A DNA stretch of 64,000 nt from Rallus limicola (Eukaryota; Chordata; Aves; Gruiformes; Rallidae). Every line of letters starts with the position of its first letter. The first letter of the stretch is position 1. Both the position numbers and the translations under genes were made by a program. The stretch is from NCBI GenBank assembly GCA_022605955.1, contig JAKCOZ010000058.1, positions 558,001-622,000 of the forward strand. The letters are read 5' to 3'. The notes beneath the pieces were generated by a model, which was not told the DNA's origin, did not search any database, and was given only the letters and a program-made list of their open reading frames with translations. Shown in pieces: positions 1 to 17,100 of the stretch.

Positions 1-3000
1 TTGCAACCCAGTTCTAGAGCTGTTCCTTTGATCTAGCACGTATATAGGATAATAAAAGAGGTTTTCTTTGAAATAAATTTTAACTTGCTGCATGTAAGTT
101 TCATGAGTATTATCCTGGCCTCTTTCACACCTTTGCTCTAGACACAATTCGTCCTGATGGTCTCCTTTTGTGCTGCTCAAAGCCACTCTCAGATTCCCTT
201 GAGGGGAACCACCCCCTCCAGCAATTCTTCTCCCTGCAAGTTCCACATGTGCCTTAGTTGAAGGGAGTGCAACTTTGACCACTCCTACTGGGGAAAAAGA
301 AAGGCACATCCCAAGCTGTGAGGTCCTTTTGGACCATTCACATTGGAGACTAAGTTCGGGATGCCACCAGCGTGCAAGGCATTTCGCTGTGACCTAAGCG
401 GATGTTTGGGTGATGATGTCTGTGGGGTGGGGAAGCCACAAGCTAGATGCCACCACCTTAACCTGCAGTTGCCAATGAAGAACAAGCCTAAGGGCGTGCC
501 ACTAGGAGCTTGCTTGGTTCTGTGTCAAACCTGTTGAGATGATAGAAGAAACCCCACTTGTTTGACAAGAGCCATGCTCTGGCACTGTCTAAAAAAGCTG
601 AGTGGAGTTAGGGAGACATACACCAACTGACAAACTTGTGGATTAGAGCCAAAAGCTTTCACTGATTCCAGCAGATGGAAAAGTAAAGATCTTACTAGGT
701 GGAACCTATCAGCCTTAGTGATCTAGAAGCAGCCAGTTTGCTTGCATTGTTTTTACAAGACAATCCACCAAAAAGTTTTCCACCTACAAAGTTCACAGGT
801 CACAGGAGGCAAAGCTATGCATGATTCAGAGGACCAGGAGGGACCAAGAGCCCTCTTCAAATTGGAGTTTGCTCCCAGGTGGATGCAGTGGGACATGCCT
901 GGGGGAGTAAGCCCCAAGAAGCACTCAGCTAAGCAGTTACCTCCTCATACTGGTGCAGGCCTGAGCTCTTGAGGGGCATGCCCAGACCCATCCTTTACCA
1001 ACTCTACTTAACCTCAATTATAAAAGCACAAGTCTTCATGGATTTTTGCAGCCACATGGTCCATTTTGATTAATGCACTTAAAGACCTTCAGAGATCCAG
1101 TCTGCAACAGCTTCAAACCCCACCCCGGCAAGACAGCCACACGTTCTCTAGGAACCCAGCGGTTCCATCAAGAAAACACTTCAATTCACTGTAACAAGCC
1201 TGCTTTTCCCTTTCAGTCAGTTCAGCTACTAACACCACTCTCCTCAAGGTCAGTTCCAATACTCACTGTGTGCTAGGACTAAGTACCAAATAGTCAGAGC
1301 AGCTCCCTAATCCTCCTCCCTGCCCAAACCCCTACCCTGCTACAAGCACAGAGGAAAAAAATAAAAACCTCTTTGTGCTTTTTGCTGGTATCAAAAGCTC
1401 TGTGAACCAAGTGTAATTACAAGCAGTAGATTGCTACACTTCCGTGCCCTTCTGAAGAGTCTCTCTATTCCCCAAACCCTACTGCTGGGTCAGCAGTTTA
1501 GTTACAAAGACTTTGCATTCTGAGGTGAACAAACCTAGGTGTCTTTGTATTTTGGTGATGGCCAGGTCCAGCTCTTCCACACTGTCTGTAACCTCACCCC
1601 TGACCATTTGAATGGGTTAGATAAGAGCAGTCAGAGAATCCCAGAATCTTCCTTTCTCACACAACAGGCATTTTAAGCGTGGTTAGAGCAGATTACTCTC
1701 AAACTCAACTGAGATCAGCTTTGCCTCCTTCCCTCCCACAGCTGCCAGTTTCTGACAGCTTACTGCAGGGTATAATTAGGGATTTAGTTTCTGGTCTTTC
1801 TTTCAGGCATGTATTTGTCTTCTTCCCCCCCATCCTTGACACCCCCCAAGAAACTGAGTCATTATTTCATTTCCTTTTGAGCTCTGCCCTCGGGAAAGTT
1901 TCGTCGTTTCCCCTCGCAGGGGTATTTTTGAGGACGCACGACCCATTTCCACTAGCACTGCAAATGAGGCAGAGGAGAATCTTAGATGTTCAGTATGGCT
2001 GCTTCACAGAACTCTGTTGTCTTCGGCTTGCCTTTAAGTATGTGTACACTCACACACACACCCGTGCATACACATAAATACATCAAGAAGCCAGGAACGG
2101 GGCTTCTTCTGAGGAGTAGAAGCTATTTATAGCATAGCCTTTTAATGTTTTAATGGTAATGGTTAAGCACTAACACATCCGAGGGCTGCACGTTGCATTA
2201 AGTAACTGGATCACACGGGAAGCATCAGCTTGTCATATCCCATCCCACAGTGTGCTACAAAAAGCTCTTCAGTGCTTTCTCGAGCAGAAGACATTTCTCC
2301 CCTCACTCCCATTTCAAGGCACAAGCACAATTCCTGCTTCCTTCCCCACAAATAAGCTCTTTACCTATTCTCACCTGTTTTTTTAGGTAGCACTTGCCCT
2401 GATGGAGCCCATGCTCAGCCCAAAGAGACTCTTGAGCTCCCACCCTCCTTCCCCATTCCTGTTCAGAGCTCCCCTTGCCCCTTCATCACCTACCTTCAAT
2501 GCCAGGACCTTCCCAGCACCAGGTGAGATCCTTTGGTCTCTAGAGAACCAGTTCCATAAGGCTCCTCTTGCTCTGCTCACACAACCTCAGCCCAGGAAAA
2601 CCACCAACCCCAGGGTACAGGAAGTGCAAGCCCCCTTGCCAAAGACATGCTAGCCCAGGCAGGAGCACTTAGCACCTGGATGACCCACAGGTGTCCCACT
2701 TCCCCCATTCCCCTGAGCTCGCCACATCACCTTGCTGGTGGGCCAGAGCCCATTTCCCCAGGTGGGCAGGCCAGCTGCGGGTGTCAGCCCACCCCTCCCG
2801 AAGCCCAGGATCCCCCATCCAATTTCACTTACTCCAATGGGTGAAACAGATGCTAGCCTGGCAAGAAACACTCCCAAACCCTTATGAAACAAGGGGGTTT
2901 TCTTCTGTGTGTGAGAAACAAGCCTGTGGGCCGAAAGCAGAGGAGACCGGAGTGCGTGTGGGCAGACTGCCAGGGCAGCTAAGTGACCATGCCCAGCCTA

Positions 3001-5700
3001 TGGTGCCGGGGAGTGCATTGCCCAGGAAACCTGGAACATGAGCGCCAACGAGGCAAAGCCTGATCACAGTCTGCTGCCTGGGTAGGGCAGGAGCAGCCTT
3101 CTCTGCGCGAGGGCCGTTGCCCTGAGCGGCCCAGATGGACACTTGGCTGTCGCTCCGCAGCCTCTCCTAGAAACGTGCCACTCTTCTTGCAGTGAAATAG
3201 GTGGATGTGTTAGGGGTAAGATGGATTGAGCGGATCCGTAGGACTGACCACACATTAATCAGGCCGGTGACACAAGTGTGGTCTTACCCTGAAAAGGGTC
3301 AGGTGAGAGTACACACCTTAGATAAAGGCCAGGCTCCAGCATGCAGGGGTGTGGTGTTACCCTCTGTCTTGATCTCACACTCAGGCACTGCCCTAACCCA
3401 GCTTTTGTGTGGAAAACAGATTAGGAGACACAGCAGCCAGTGTCCTCAGCTGGGCAGCTCCTCACACCGGTCAAAAAGAAACTGGACCCTGCTCAGCCCT
3501 GGAACAGCAATGCAGACAGCTAACATCCTCCTTTGGCTGTGGCCCTGAGCCTCATGCTCCCTGTTTAACAGAGACCCTCCAGTGGAGCCCTAAGCAAGGT
3601 GTCTGTGAGATTGTACAAAAATTTTAGTCAAATTATTTGGCCACGGGTTGGGTTTTTTTCACTTTGGTAGGCAAGTTTGTCAGAGAGAGAAAGCCCTGAC
3701 AGTGGAACATGCAGTGCTCGGGAGCAAAGGCCAGGTGCAGTGCTTTCACCTCTGACAAAATCCACAGACCTTGAGAGGCTGGAGAGGGATAAAAGAAAAG
3801 GAGAAGTAGCTTGCTGCTTGCTGTCTTCTTGCATCTTCAGTGACCTTGGGCTGAGCTACTCGGCTGAGAGTGGTGCTGTGTTGCTTTTCTCATGCAAAAG
3901 CTTAATGTTTTCTTCTGCCACCCCAGCAATGCAGAGAGAAGAGCGTGCCCTGCGTCACCGTGGTGGTAGCAAGACCTCTGAGGCATTCAAATGGGATGTG
4001 GCTTGTGGGGAGAGTCCCAAGGGGAAGGGCAGCCCTGTGGCTCCATGTGGCAGCAGGGATGCCGGAGCTATGATGCCTGGGTCAAGGCCCCGGTGGAGGC
4101 ACACAAGCTGCCCAGACTAAATGCAAGCAGCTCTGTACAGGGCCGCCTGGAGTCTGCTGTGAGAAGTACTCAGCCCCAGGCTGCCCCACAGTCACCTGCT
4201 GGGAAATAAATGGCAACGGCTCTCTTTGGACTCGCCAGATCTGTCCTGCTTGTTTTGTCCTGGGGTGAAGCCTTGTGTCCTCCATCCTGGCGCTGGGCTC
4301 AGATACACCATCCCATTTGCTGCCCTCCAGGCTGGACTGCTCTTTTGAACCCTCCTGTTTCTTATGATATGCAGTAGGACTGACTTCCTCAAAATGAAGT
4401 ATTTCTATTTGCCAACTGAAATGTGAAATTAGGGAGAGAGGGCTTTTAAACAGCCAGAGAGCACACGGCTGTTCAGTCTCATCTGACACTGTGTACCATG
4501 ACAAGGGGAGTTAGAGGAACACGGTGAGCTCAAGTGGCACTGACGCGAGGCTGAATCTTGGCAAGTGTATCCTGGCATTGAAAACACAATGTGAGCGCAG
4601 CAGAAAATAGGTGTCCCCTGTCCTAGCTGTGCCCCAGTCACGCAGGCAGTGGCAGTGGAGATTAAGCAGGTGGGATAGAAACCAGTGTGGGAGACCATGG
4701 GAATGCCTGTGGGTCAGTGCCCCAGTTTAAGGAGTGTACCACTTTAGTACTATGTGCTGCCCAAGTAACTACATTAAAGCCTGCTTAGCCTCCAGTAATA
4801 TTTTTTAAAATGCTCTGTTTTGACCCTGCTTTTAGAAAACAAATTTATCTGTGCTCCCTCACTTCAGTCTCCATTTACAGTAATGCTTTTGCTATGATTA
4901 TTCTTCTTTCCCTGCTTTTCCTGTTGATTATTGCTGTGAGTCTAGAGAAATCTTGATGTCAACCCAACTCAAGTCCTCCCCTTCCCTTTCTCATTTATTC
5001 CTTTGTTTCAGGTTTAAGCATGAATACTCCTGGTACCTAGAGCAATTCCTCCTTGTTGTCAAGAGCAGCCAGTGACATTTACCCGTGTAGTGCTCCTTGG
5101 TGAGCCTGCACCAACATGTATTAGATGGTTCTCACTGCTGTCTTGATGTCCTTTCCCATTACTAAGCATCTGGGTTTTGCTCAACCCCACGTACTGATTA
5201 GCAACACCCTCAAAAGCCAAGCTATTTTTTGGTCTATATCACACAGTATGGTTAATACGAACATTCATGAGTACACTGTATACAATGCATTCACGTCATG
5301 GGCAGGCAGCACGCGGCTCATCACCGATGGGCATGGGTAGGAACAAGGGCCTGGTGATGCCCAGCACCAACCTAGTTTGAACCATGATATACTGAGTCAT
5401 TAGAGCTGCTGCCAAGACAGATCAAGCCAGCCAAGCTCAATGCAGAGCCATTGTTAGTGGGCCAATAAAGGCCCCAACTGGTGCTTTCAGTAGAAGTGGG
5501 AACTTTAGAGCTATTTAAATCGATTTAAATCTACTGTCCCATCACAGCAAGCTGGGCAAGCGCCCTCATATGTGGTTTGGCTCAGCTCAGGAAACCCGTG
5601 GGGTATTTTGATATACAATTAATTACAATAGATCAAAAATACGGACAGCTGAACATCCAGCACCACAGACGAGGAGCCACAAGCGAGTGCTTTGCTGTAG
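1..5700. other. intergenic region, no gene recognised
   Basis: No reading frame here resembles a known protein and none carries convincing exon boundaries. Two AATAAA signals lie close together at 51-56 and 72-77 on the plus strand. In other vertebrates the neighbour of TMEM121B on this side is HDHD5, which would be on the plus strand, so these signals could mark the end of its 3' UTR. That is inference from gene order only. A short CA-rich tract lies near 2049-2075. The rest looks like unique, unremarkable non-coding DNA. Confidence 0.5.
51..77 (+). other. candidate polyadenylation signals of an upstream gene
   Basis: AATAAA occurs at 51-56 and again at 72-77 in AT-rich sequence. They would fit the 3' end of a plus-strand gene entering from the left, with HDHD5 the candidate by conserved gene order. 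No coding sequence in the window confirms it. Confidence 0.2.
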
Positions 5701-10810
<5,110 letters not shown>

Positions 10811-11643
10811 GCTCTTATTTCCCCCTCCCCCTGACTTTGGCTGGGATGTTCAATTTTGCATTCAGGGACCAACAGATACATTAAAGTTACTTGATTTCCT
10901 CATGGTGGATTGCTAAAATAACATCTGGATTTTTTCCTGACTTCTTGAACGTGAAAACAAATTCTAAAAGCTGTAACACCAAGGGAGTTATTTGAGAAGG
11001 GAATGACTCAGGCAAGAGAATCCAGATGACACTTGTGAGCTTCCTATTGAAGTGTTTTACAGGAATTCATACCACTTGAAACAGGCTCATGGGGAAAAAA
11101 AAAATTGCCAGATTTACATGTTAATTGCTACGAGATAAAAGAAACTTTAAGAAGTGAGATCATCAAGATGACAATTATTCACAGAATCTGCAAAATGGGT
11201 TCTCACTGGAGAAGCACTGAGCTTGCAGCTGTGTCTTGCTTAGCTCCTGTTGGGTTATAGGTCCTGTAGGGACATGAAGCCAAGGTGGCACCCAGTCTTC
11301 AGTGTGGATCTACGCAGGGGCTGTCCCCTCTGTCAGTCTTGCCAGTCATCTGGCTGCAGTGACAGCAGGCTGTCCCAACGGTCCTGCCTGGCCGAACAGC
11401 TCCGCCCCCCCCCCCCCCCCAAACGACAAACACCAGCCTGCTTTAGAAGCCCATTTGAAGGGTGTGCTTCCCACGCATGAGGGCCCTGGGCTGCTTCCAG
11501 CTCAACTGGATACAGCTGGAGTGCCAATGGGGAATGGCTCAGGCACATGTCACAGTTCAGGTGCTCAGTTTTGCCTTAGATTGCTCTAAGAAATACTAAC
11601 ATAAGGAGTTCAGCAGAAAGAACTTCAAAAAGTATTCTTGGTT
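10811..11643. other. tail-to-tail intergenic gap
   Basis: Short spacer between the predicted 3' ends of TMEM121B (plus) and IL17RA (minus). It holds a C homopolymer of about 18 bases near 11403-11420 and otherwise nothing recognisable. Confidence 0.4.
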
Positions 11644-12597
11644 TTTAATTTAAGGAACAAACCAGAAGTTATAAACACATAAAATTATAAAATGTACATA
11701 ATACAATATTGGTAGCAAGTCAAGAGAACAGATTATCTTCTGAGAGACCAGATTTTTTAAAAAAAGCTGGAATAAAATGATCCTAAGATTTTCTGTTTTT
11801 TTTGACAAGTAAACTTAGGAGGACAGGGAGCTGGCAAGCTTGTCTGAACAAAGGAGAAAGGCCTGGATGTAGTATCTAGATCTTACAAGCTGTTATCCAG
11901 TGGGCTGGACTACAGAAACTGCTGCAACAGAGTAAACCCTGACATGGATTGTTCCGCTGCCTGGTCAGGGCCACATGGGCCAGCATTAAATCACTCGCAG
12001 GGAAGGACTTTTTCTACTGCATCAAGCCCCATCTCTTACAAACACCAGAACAGATACAGTTACTGTCACTGCTTCTGGAAGATGACACCCCAAACTCTGT
12101 TAAGTATTTCACAGCAGTTAGCTACCCGCGCTTGAGTTTATACCCACATCTGTGCATCTTACACTCAGCTCGGCCTCCCCGAATACAGTTATAAGCCCCA
12201 CTCTAAACCAGCATCTGTTGAAGCTACCTTGGAGGAAACCCCCTCCGAAACAGCCTTTTGTTTCCTTAACTGTAGGTCACTTTCTCCACCTTGGCTTCAA
12301 GCCTTCCTGGTGCTAAGATGTCCTAAAGCATACAGCACTGCAGCAGCGTGTTACAGAATGGAGTCCCCTCACTCAGTTACTCTGCATTCAACTCCAGATT
12401 CTTCTTAGAAGCATGTCAGCAGCCCGAGTACCAGTTTTTGATCCATCATCTCCTTCCTCCTCCTACTGGTTTTAAAGCACCAGTGAGTCATTTATAATAC
12501 AAGGAGACAAGGAAGGTGTTGGAAATGCACCTTCAGCACAGTGCATGGTACCACCTTCCATCCCTGTATTTCAAGTGGAGCAGGTCCTGAATAGAGC
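11644..12597 (-). other. probable 3' UTR of IL17RA
   Basis: Non-coding sequence after the IL17RA stop codon. ATTAAA on the minus strand (11644-11649 on the plus coordinate) is the nearest plausible polyadenylation signal. The endpoint is inferred and a longer or shorter UTR is possible. Confidence 0.35.
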
Positions 12598-14111
12598 CTA
12601 ACTGTCCTCCAAAGACTGGCCAGTGTTCATCACCTCTGCTGGATACCCCCAGTCAGAGCTCCGCTGAATGTCCTGGAACAGAAGATGCTGCTGGAGGCTC
12701 TTTAGACTGCTTAAGACCTCTGGACTGAGTTCATGGCAGACCATTGGCTTCTCCTGGTTCTCCTCCTCCTCTTCCTCCTCCTCCTCCTCCACAAGGTCAT
12801 CCGGAGGCAGAGGAGAACATCTAGAGATGTAGCCCTGGTCTGATTGCACTGACTGTCTTTGGTCTTTGCATTGGTCATCAAAGACCAACTGGTGTTGCTC
12901 ATCAGCCTCCTCTTGGCAGAGAGATGGCTCTGAAGGAACGACACTCTGCTGATAAAGAGAGTACATTAGCCCATTCAGATGGTGTCTCAGTTCATCTGAG
13001 ATGTTTGCAGGGCTCTGGTCACCTATTGCTGAAATCTCAGTCTCATCGTGAAGGATGATGTTATTCCTCATTGAAAAGCTTGTCTCCATAAAAGGAACCC
13101 CTTCCACATAGTCCTCATTACTCAGCACATGATGACCAAGTATATTTCTATCTTCCACGGAAGACACTGGCTCCACTACCTGAACCAGAGGAGCCCCATC
13201 CATAGGAAGGGCCACAGTCTGAGAAACGGGATCCCCACACAGATTAAGCTGAGGTTCCACTTTACAGCCTTTATTTTCACCTTCATGCACGTGGAGGTTG
13301 ACAACATAACAGCAGTTAGGGTCTGGCTCCCGTAGGTGCAGTTGGTGTTTCACAATTCCACCTGGTTCACTCATCAGTGAAGACACGTGGCTCTCTCTGT
13401 TCAGCAACTGCAACTCTTCCTCATTATCCATGCAGACGGTTTCACACTCAAACCAGTCTGGGTGCTCTGCCTGCCAGCTCTTGAACTTCTGCACCGCCTC
13501 TTTCAACTTCCTCCCGCTGGGGGTGTCGGTGTAGTTTTCAGCTGTGATTTCCTGGATGCGATGGATGCGCCCAGGCTCAAACTTCTCCAAGTCCTGAATC
13601 CGAAAGTAAATATCTTCAAACTTGTCCATCAGTTGGTACCTGGATGTGACGTTGAACAGATCAGGTATATCTCTCTCGCTACTTATCCCCTCAAAGTAGC
13701 AGACTATGTACATCCCAAAACAGGCTGGTTTCTTGAAATCTGGCAGGATCAGGTTCAAGGCTGGGGTGAACAGATCTCCCATTGGCTTTTGCTGATCTTG
13801 CTTGAGACACACGGGCTCACTCCCAAGCATGGCCTGCCACTTGGCTTGGGTGCCCCGTGAGCACAGGATGATGATCTTGGAAGACAGGTCTTCCATTTCC
13901 TTCTTCTGCCGAGTAAGCCAGGGTAACGGCCCCAGCTCTGAGATCTGATGATCTTCGAGCAGGTCTAAGGCTACAGCAGTGCCACAGACTGTCATCAGAA
14001 ACTCAGCAAACTTCAGCACCACATCCACATACAGCAGGTGATCAGCAGAATACACAATCCAAACCTTTCGGGGCTTCAAGGGTGGCAGGGAAAGGTCAGT
14101 ATACGGTGCTG
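12598..14111 (-). CDS. IL17RA: IL17RA coding exon 13 (SEFIR domain and cytoplasmic tail)
   Basis: Large terminal exon of 1,514 nt coding the whole SEFIR domain and tail and ending in TAG at 12598-12600. Sequence such as WIVYSADHLLYVDVVLKFAEF and KIIILCSRGTQAKWQ matches the SEFIR core. The acceptor is a tandem CAGCAG, so the exon may begin at 14111 or at 14108, adding or dropping one alanine. Confidence 0.95.
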
Positions 14112-17100
14112 CTGAAAGACAGAAACACAGTTGTTCCAGCCACACTCCTAAAATCGTAGCAGTGCAAGTCAGCAGCAATCAGCATAGGAGGGTATTAATA
14201 GAAGATTCTAACAACTACCAGCTTTGAAGCTATTTTGGCAACATATACCAGCAATACCTCACTGTAGAGGTTTAATACATAAGTCCAGACAGCGGAGCTG
14301 CAATTTATGGATGGTTCATGAAATTTCACCAATCAAGAGCGATACACCAGCTTCAAGTAGTTGCAAATGTTCTGCTGCTGGAGAGCGAAGCACACCCAGC
14401 CCAGGACCATCTCCTATTGCCAGGGACTTTGACAATTAGCAAAGAATCTTTTGCCAACACAGCCTCAGCTGGGTCAAAAGCTGCAGGGCTTTACAACACA
14501 GTTATCTCCCATCTAGCAAATACTGCATTCCAAATCCCAAATAAAAAGTTTCTTTTAGCTAAACAGGAAGATCCTAAGGCTACCTATTGGTTTTGTGAAG
14601 CACCTACAGAATGGTAGAGCCTACAAGAGCCCCTCCTGGACAACTGTGTGAGACTTTTGGAACACATTACATGGGACTGATAAGCCACAGACAGAATATC
14701 TTACCAGTTTGCAAATCATTGTCATTGCGTTTCCCTCGCCTGCGTCCTGGAAGAGACAGAAAAAGGTCACTGTCAGTTCTGAAAACATGAAAAAAGATTA
14801 AACCTTAAAAATTACACCACCTTCCAAAGCTTGGGTTCAACAAAAAGCAATCTTTTAACTATGCAGGAATAAAACCCTGTTAAGAAGCAGCCAAATAATT
14901 TAAAAGAAAGCCTAAATGAATAAAGACTCTTTTAAAGCCAGTTTTGACGTGGAAGCAGGGTCAGGCGATGTGGGAAGATTACAGGGTTTACATTTGCCTT
15001 TACAGGAAGAAAATTTGTGTGGCCAAAGCTCAGTCAGAGCCAAGGCTGGCCAATATTGGGGCAGACAATCAAAAAGGTTTTTTCAAATACATGAACAACA
15101 AGAGAAGAACCAGAGAGAACATTGGTCCATTACTCAATGAGACTGGTCACCTTATGGACAGAGACAAACAAAGCAGAGATGTTTAACCTTTGCCTCTGTC
15201 TTCAACACAGTCATAGAATGATAGATTGGTCTGGGTTAGAAGGGACCCCAACGATCACAGAGTCCCAACTCCCCTGGCACAGGCAGGGCCACCAACCTCC
15301 AGGCCTGGATCCACACAAGGTTGCTCAGAGCCCCATCCAACCTGGCCTTGAACACCTCCAGGGATGGGGCATACACTGTATCTCTGGGCAGCCTGTTCCA
15401 GCACTTTACCACTCTCCCTGTAAAAAACTTCCCCCTAATATCTAATTTAAACCTTCCTTCCTCTAGCTCCAATCCATTCCCTCTTGTCCTGCCATTATCT
15501 ACCCTGTTAAACAGTTGATTCCTCTCCTGTTTGTATGCTTCCTTCAGGTACTGGAAGGCTGCAATGAGGCCCCCCAGCAGGCTTCTCTTCTCCAGGCTGA
15601 ACAAGCCCAGCTCCCTCAGCCTCTCTTCATAGGGGAGGTGCCCCAGCACTCTAATTATCTTCATGGCCTCCTCTGAACCCTCTTCAACAGTTGATGGGCT
15701 CTGGGACTCCACATGCCTGAAGGTGGAGGACCATGACTGCAGTAATGATAAACTCCTAGTGAATGAGATTCCCAGGGGTGAATCTCATCCCAGGGATGAG
15801 ATGCTGGAGGCCAGCCATGCTGAGAGGGATTTGGGGGTCTTGGTCAACAGCGAGTTAACCATGAGCCAGTGGTGTACCCAGGCAGCCTGGGGGGTCAGCT
15901 GCATCTTGGAGTGCATCAAGCACAGCAGCACCATCCAGTCCAGGGAGGGGACTGCCCTGCTCTACACTGCGCTGGTGCGGCCTCACCTTGAGCACTGTGT
16001 GCAGTTTTGAGTGCTGCAGTACAAGAGGGACACGAAATGATTGGATTGTGTCCAGAGGAGGGCAATGAGGGTGGTGAAAGGTCTGGGGGGAAGTCTTACA
16101 AGGAGAGTGAAGTCCCTTCGTTTGTTTAGGCTGGAGAAAGGGAGACTGAGGGGAGACCTCATCATGGTCTGTGGCTTCTTGATGAGGGAGAGTGAAGGGG
16201 CAGGCACAGATGATCTCTCTTTGGTGACCAGTGATAGAACCCGAGGGAATGTTATGAATCTGTGACAGGGGAGGTTTAGGTTGGATGTTAGGAAAAGGCT
16301 CTTTACTGAGAGGGTGGTTGGGCACTGGCACAGGCTCCCCAGGGAAGCAGTCACAGCACAGAGCTTCACTGAGTTCAAGAAGCATCTGGCCGATGCCCTC
16401 AGTCCCATGCTCTGACTTGGCTGGCCCTGTGTGGAGCCACGAGTTGGACTGGATGGTCCTTATGGGTCCCTTCCAACTCAGGAGATTCTATGCCTCTTTC
16501 CTTTGAGAGAAGAAGTGCGCTCAAATTTTCTTCATTTTCCTCAGACTTGACCAGCCTCAAGTAGTAGAGAGCCCCCCAAGTGTTCTGCTACCTCTCCTTA
16601 AGGAGAAGAGGCTTTTTTTAAAGATAGCTTTTCCTTAAGAGGCTTCTCTGAAGCAGTGACTAAAACATCCCTAGCTACATCTTACACATATGTTTAACTT
16701 TAAGACATTTGCAAAAATATTTGCCTGAGAGGAGTAATTGGCAAAAACCCCAAAACAGCGAGTTGCAGTTAGCTACAGACAGTTGCAGAGTTGTTAAAAG
16801 ATAGCTGCCTCATAGCACTAGCACCAAAGACTAGGAATTGATCCTTAAGCACCTGATTTTCCAACCTGCTCAATATCAATCTGTGTGTCTTGTTTTCCTT
16901 CTGCCATCTTAATCAAAGCCACTATTTAAGCTCAAAATGGTGTAAGAAAGAATTTTGTAGAGACTTTGGAGAACAAGGGAAAGACCACAACCTATACAAA
17001 CAGGAAGCTTCTGTCCTGCAAAACTCTTATGCAATGCAGGAAAAAAATAAATGGAAGAGACCTGTAGCAATCTTCAGAAAACTACAAAGTTCCTTTTTAC

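Noticed and set aside
15236..15712. 158-codon minus-strand frame as a host gene
   Set aside because: It reads the C-terminal part of CR1 ORF2, so it belongs to a retrotransposon fragment.
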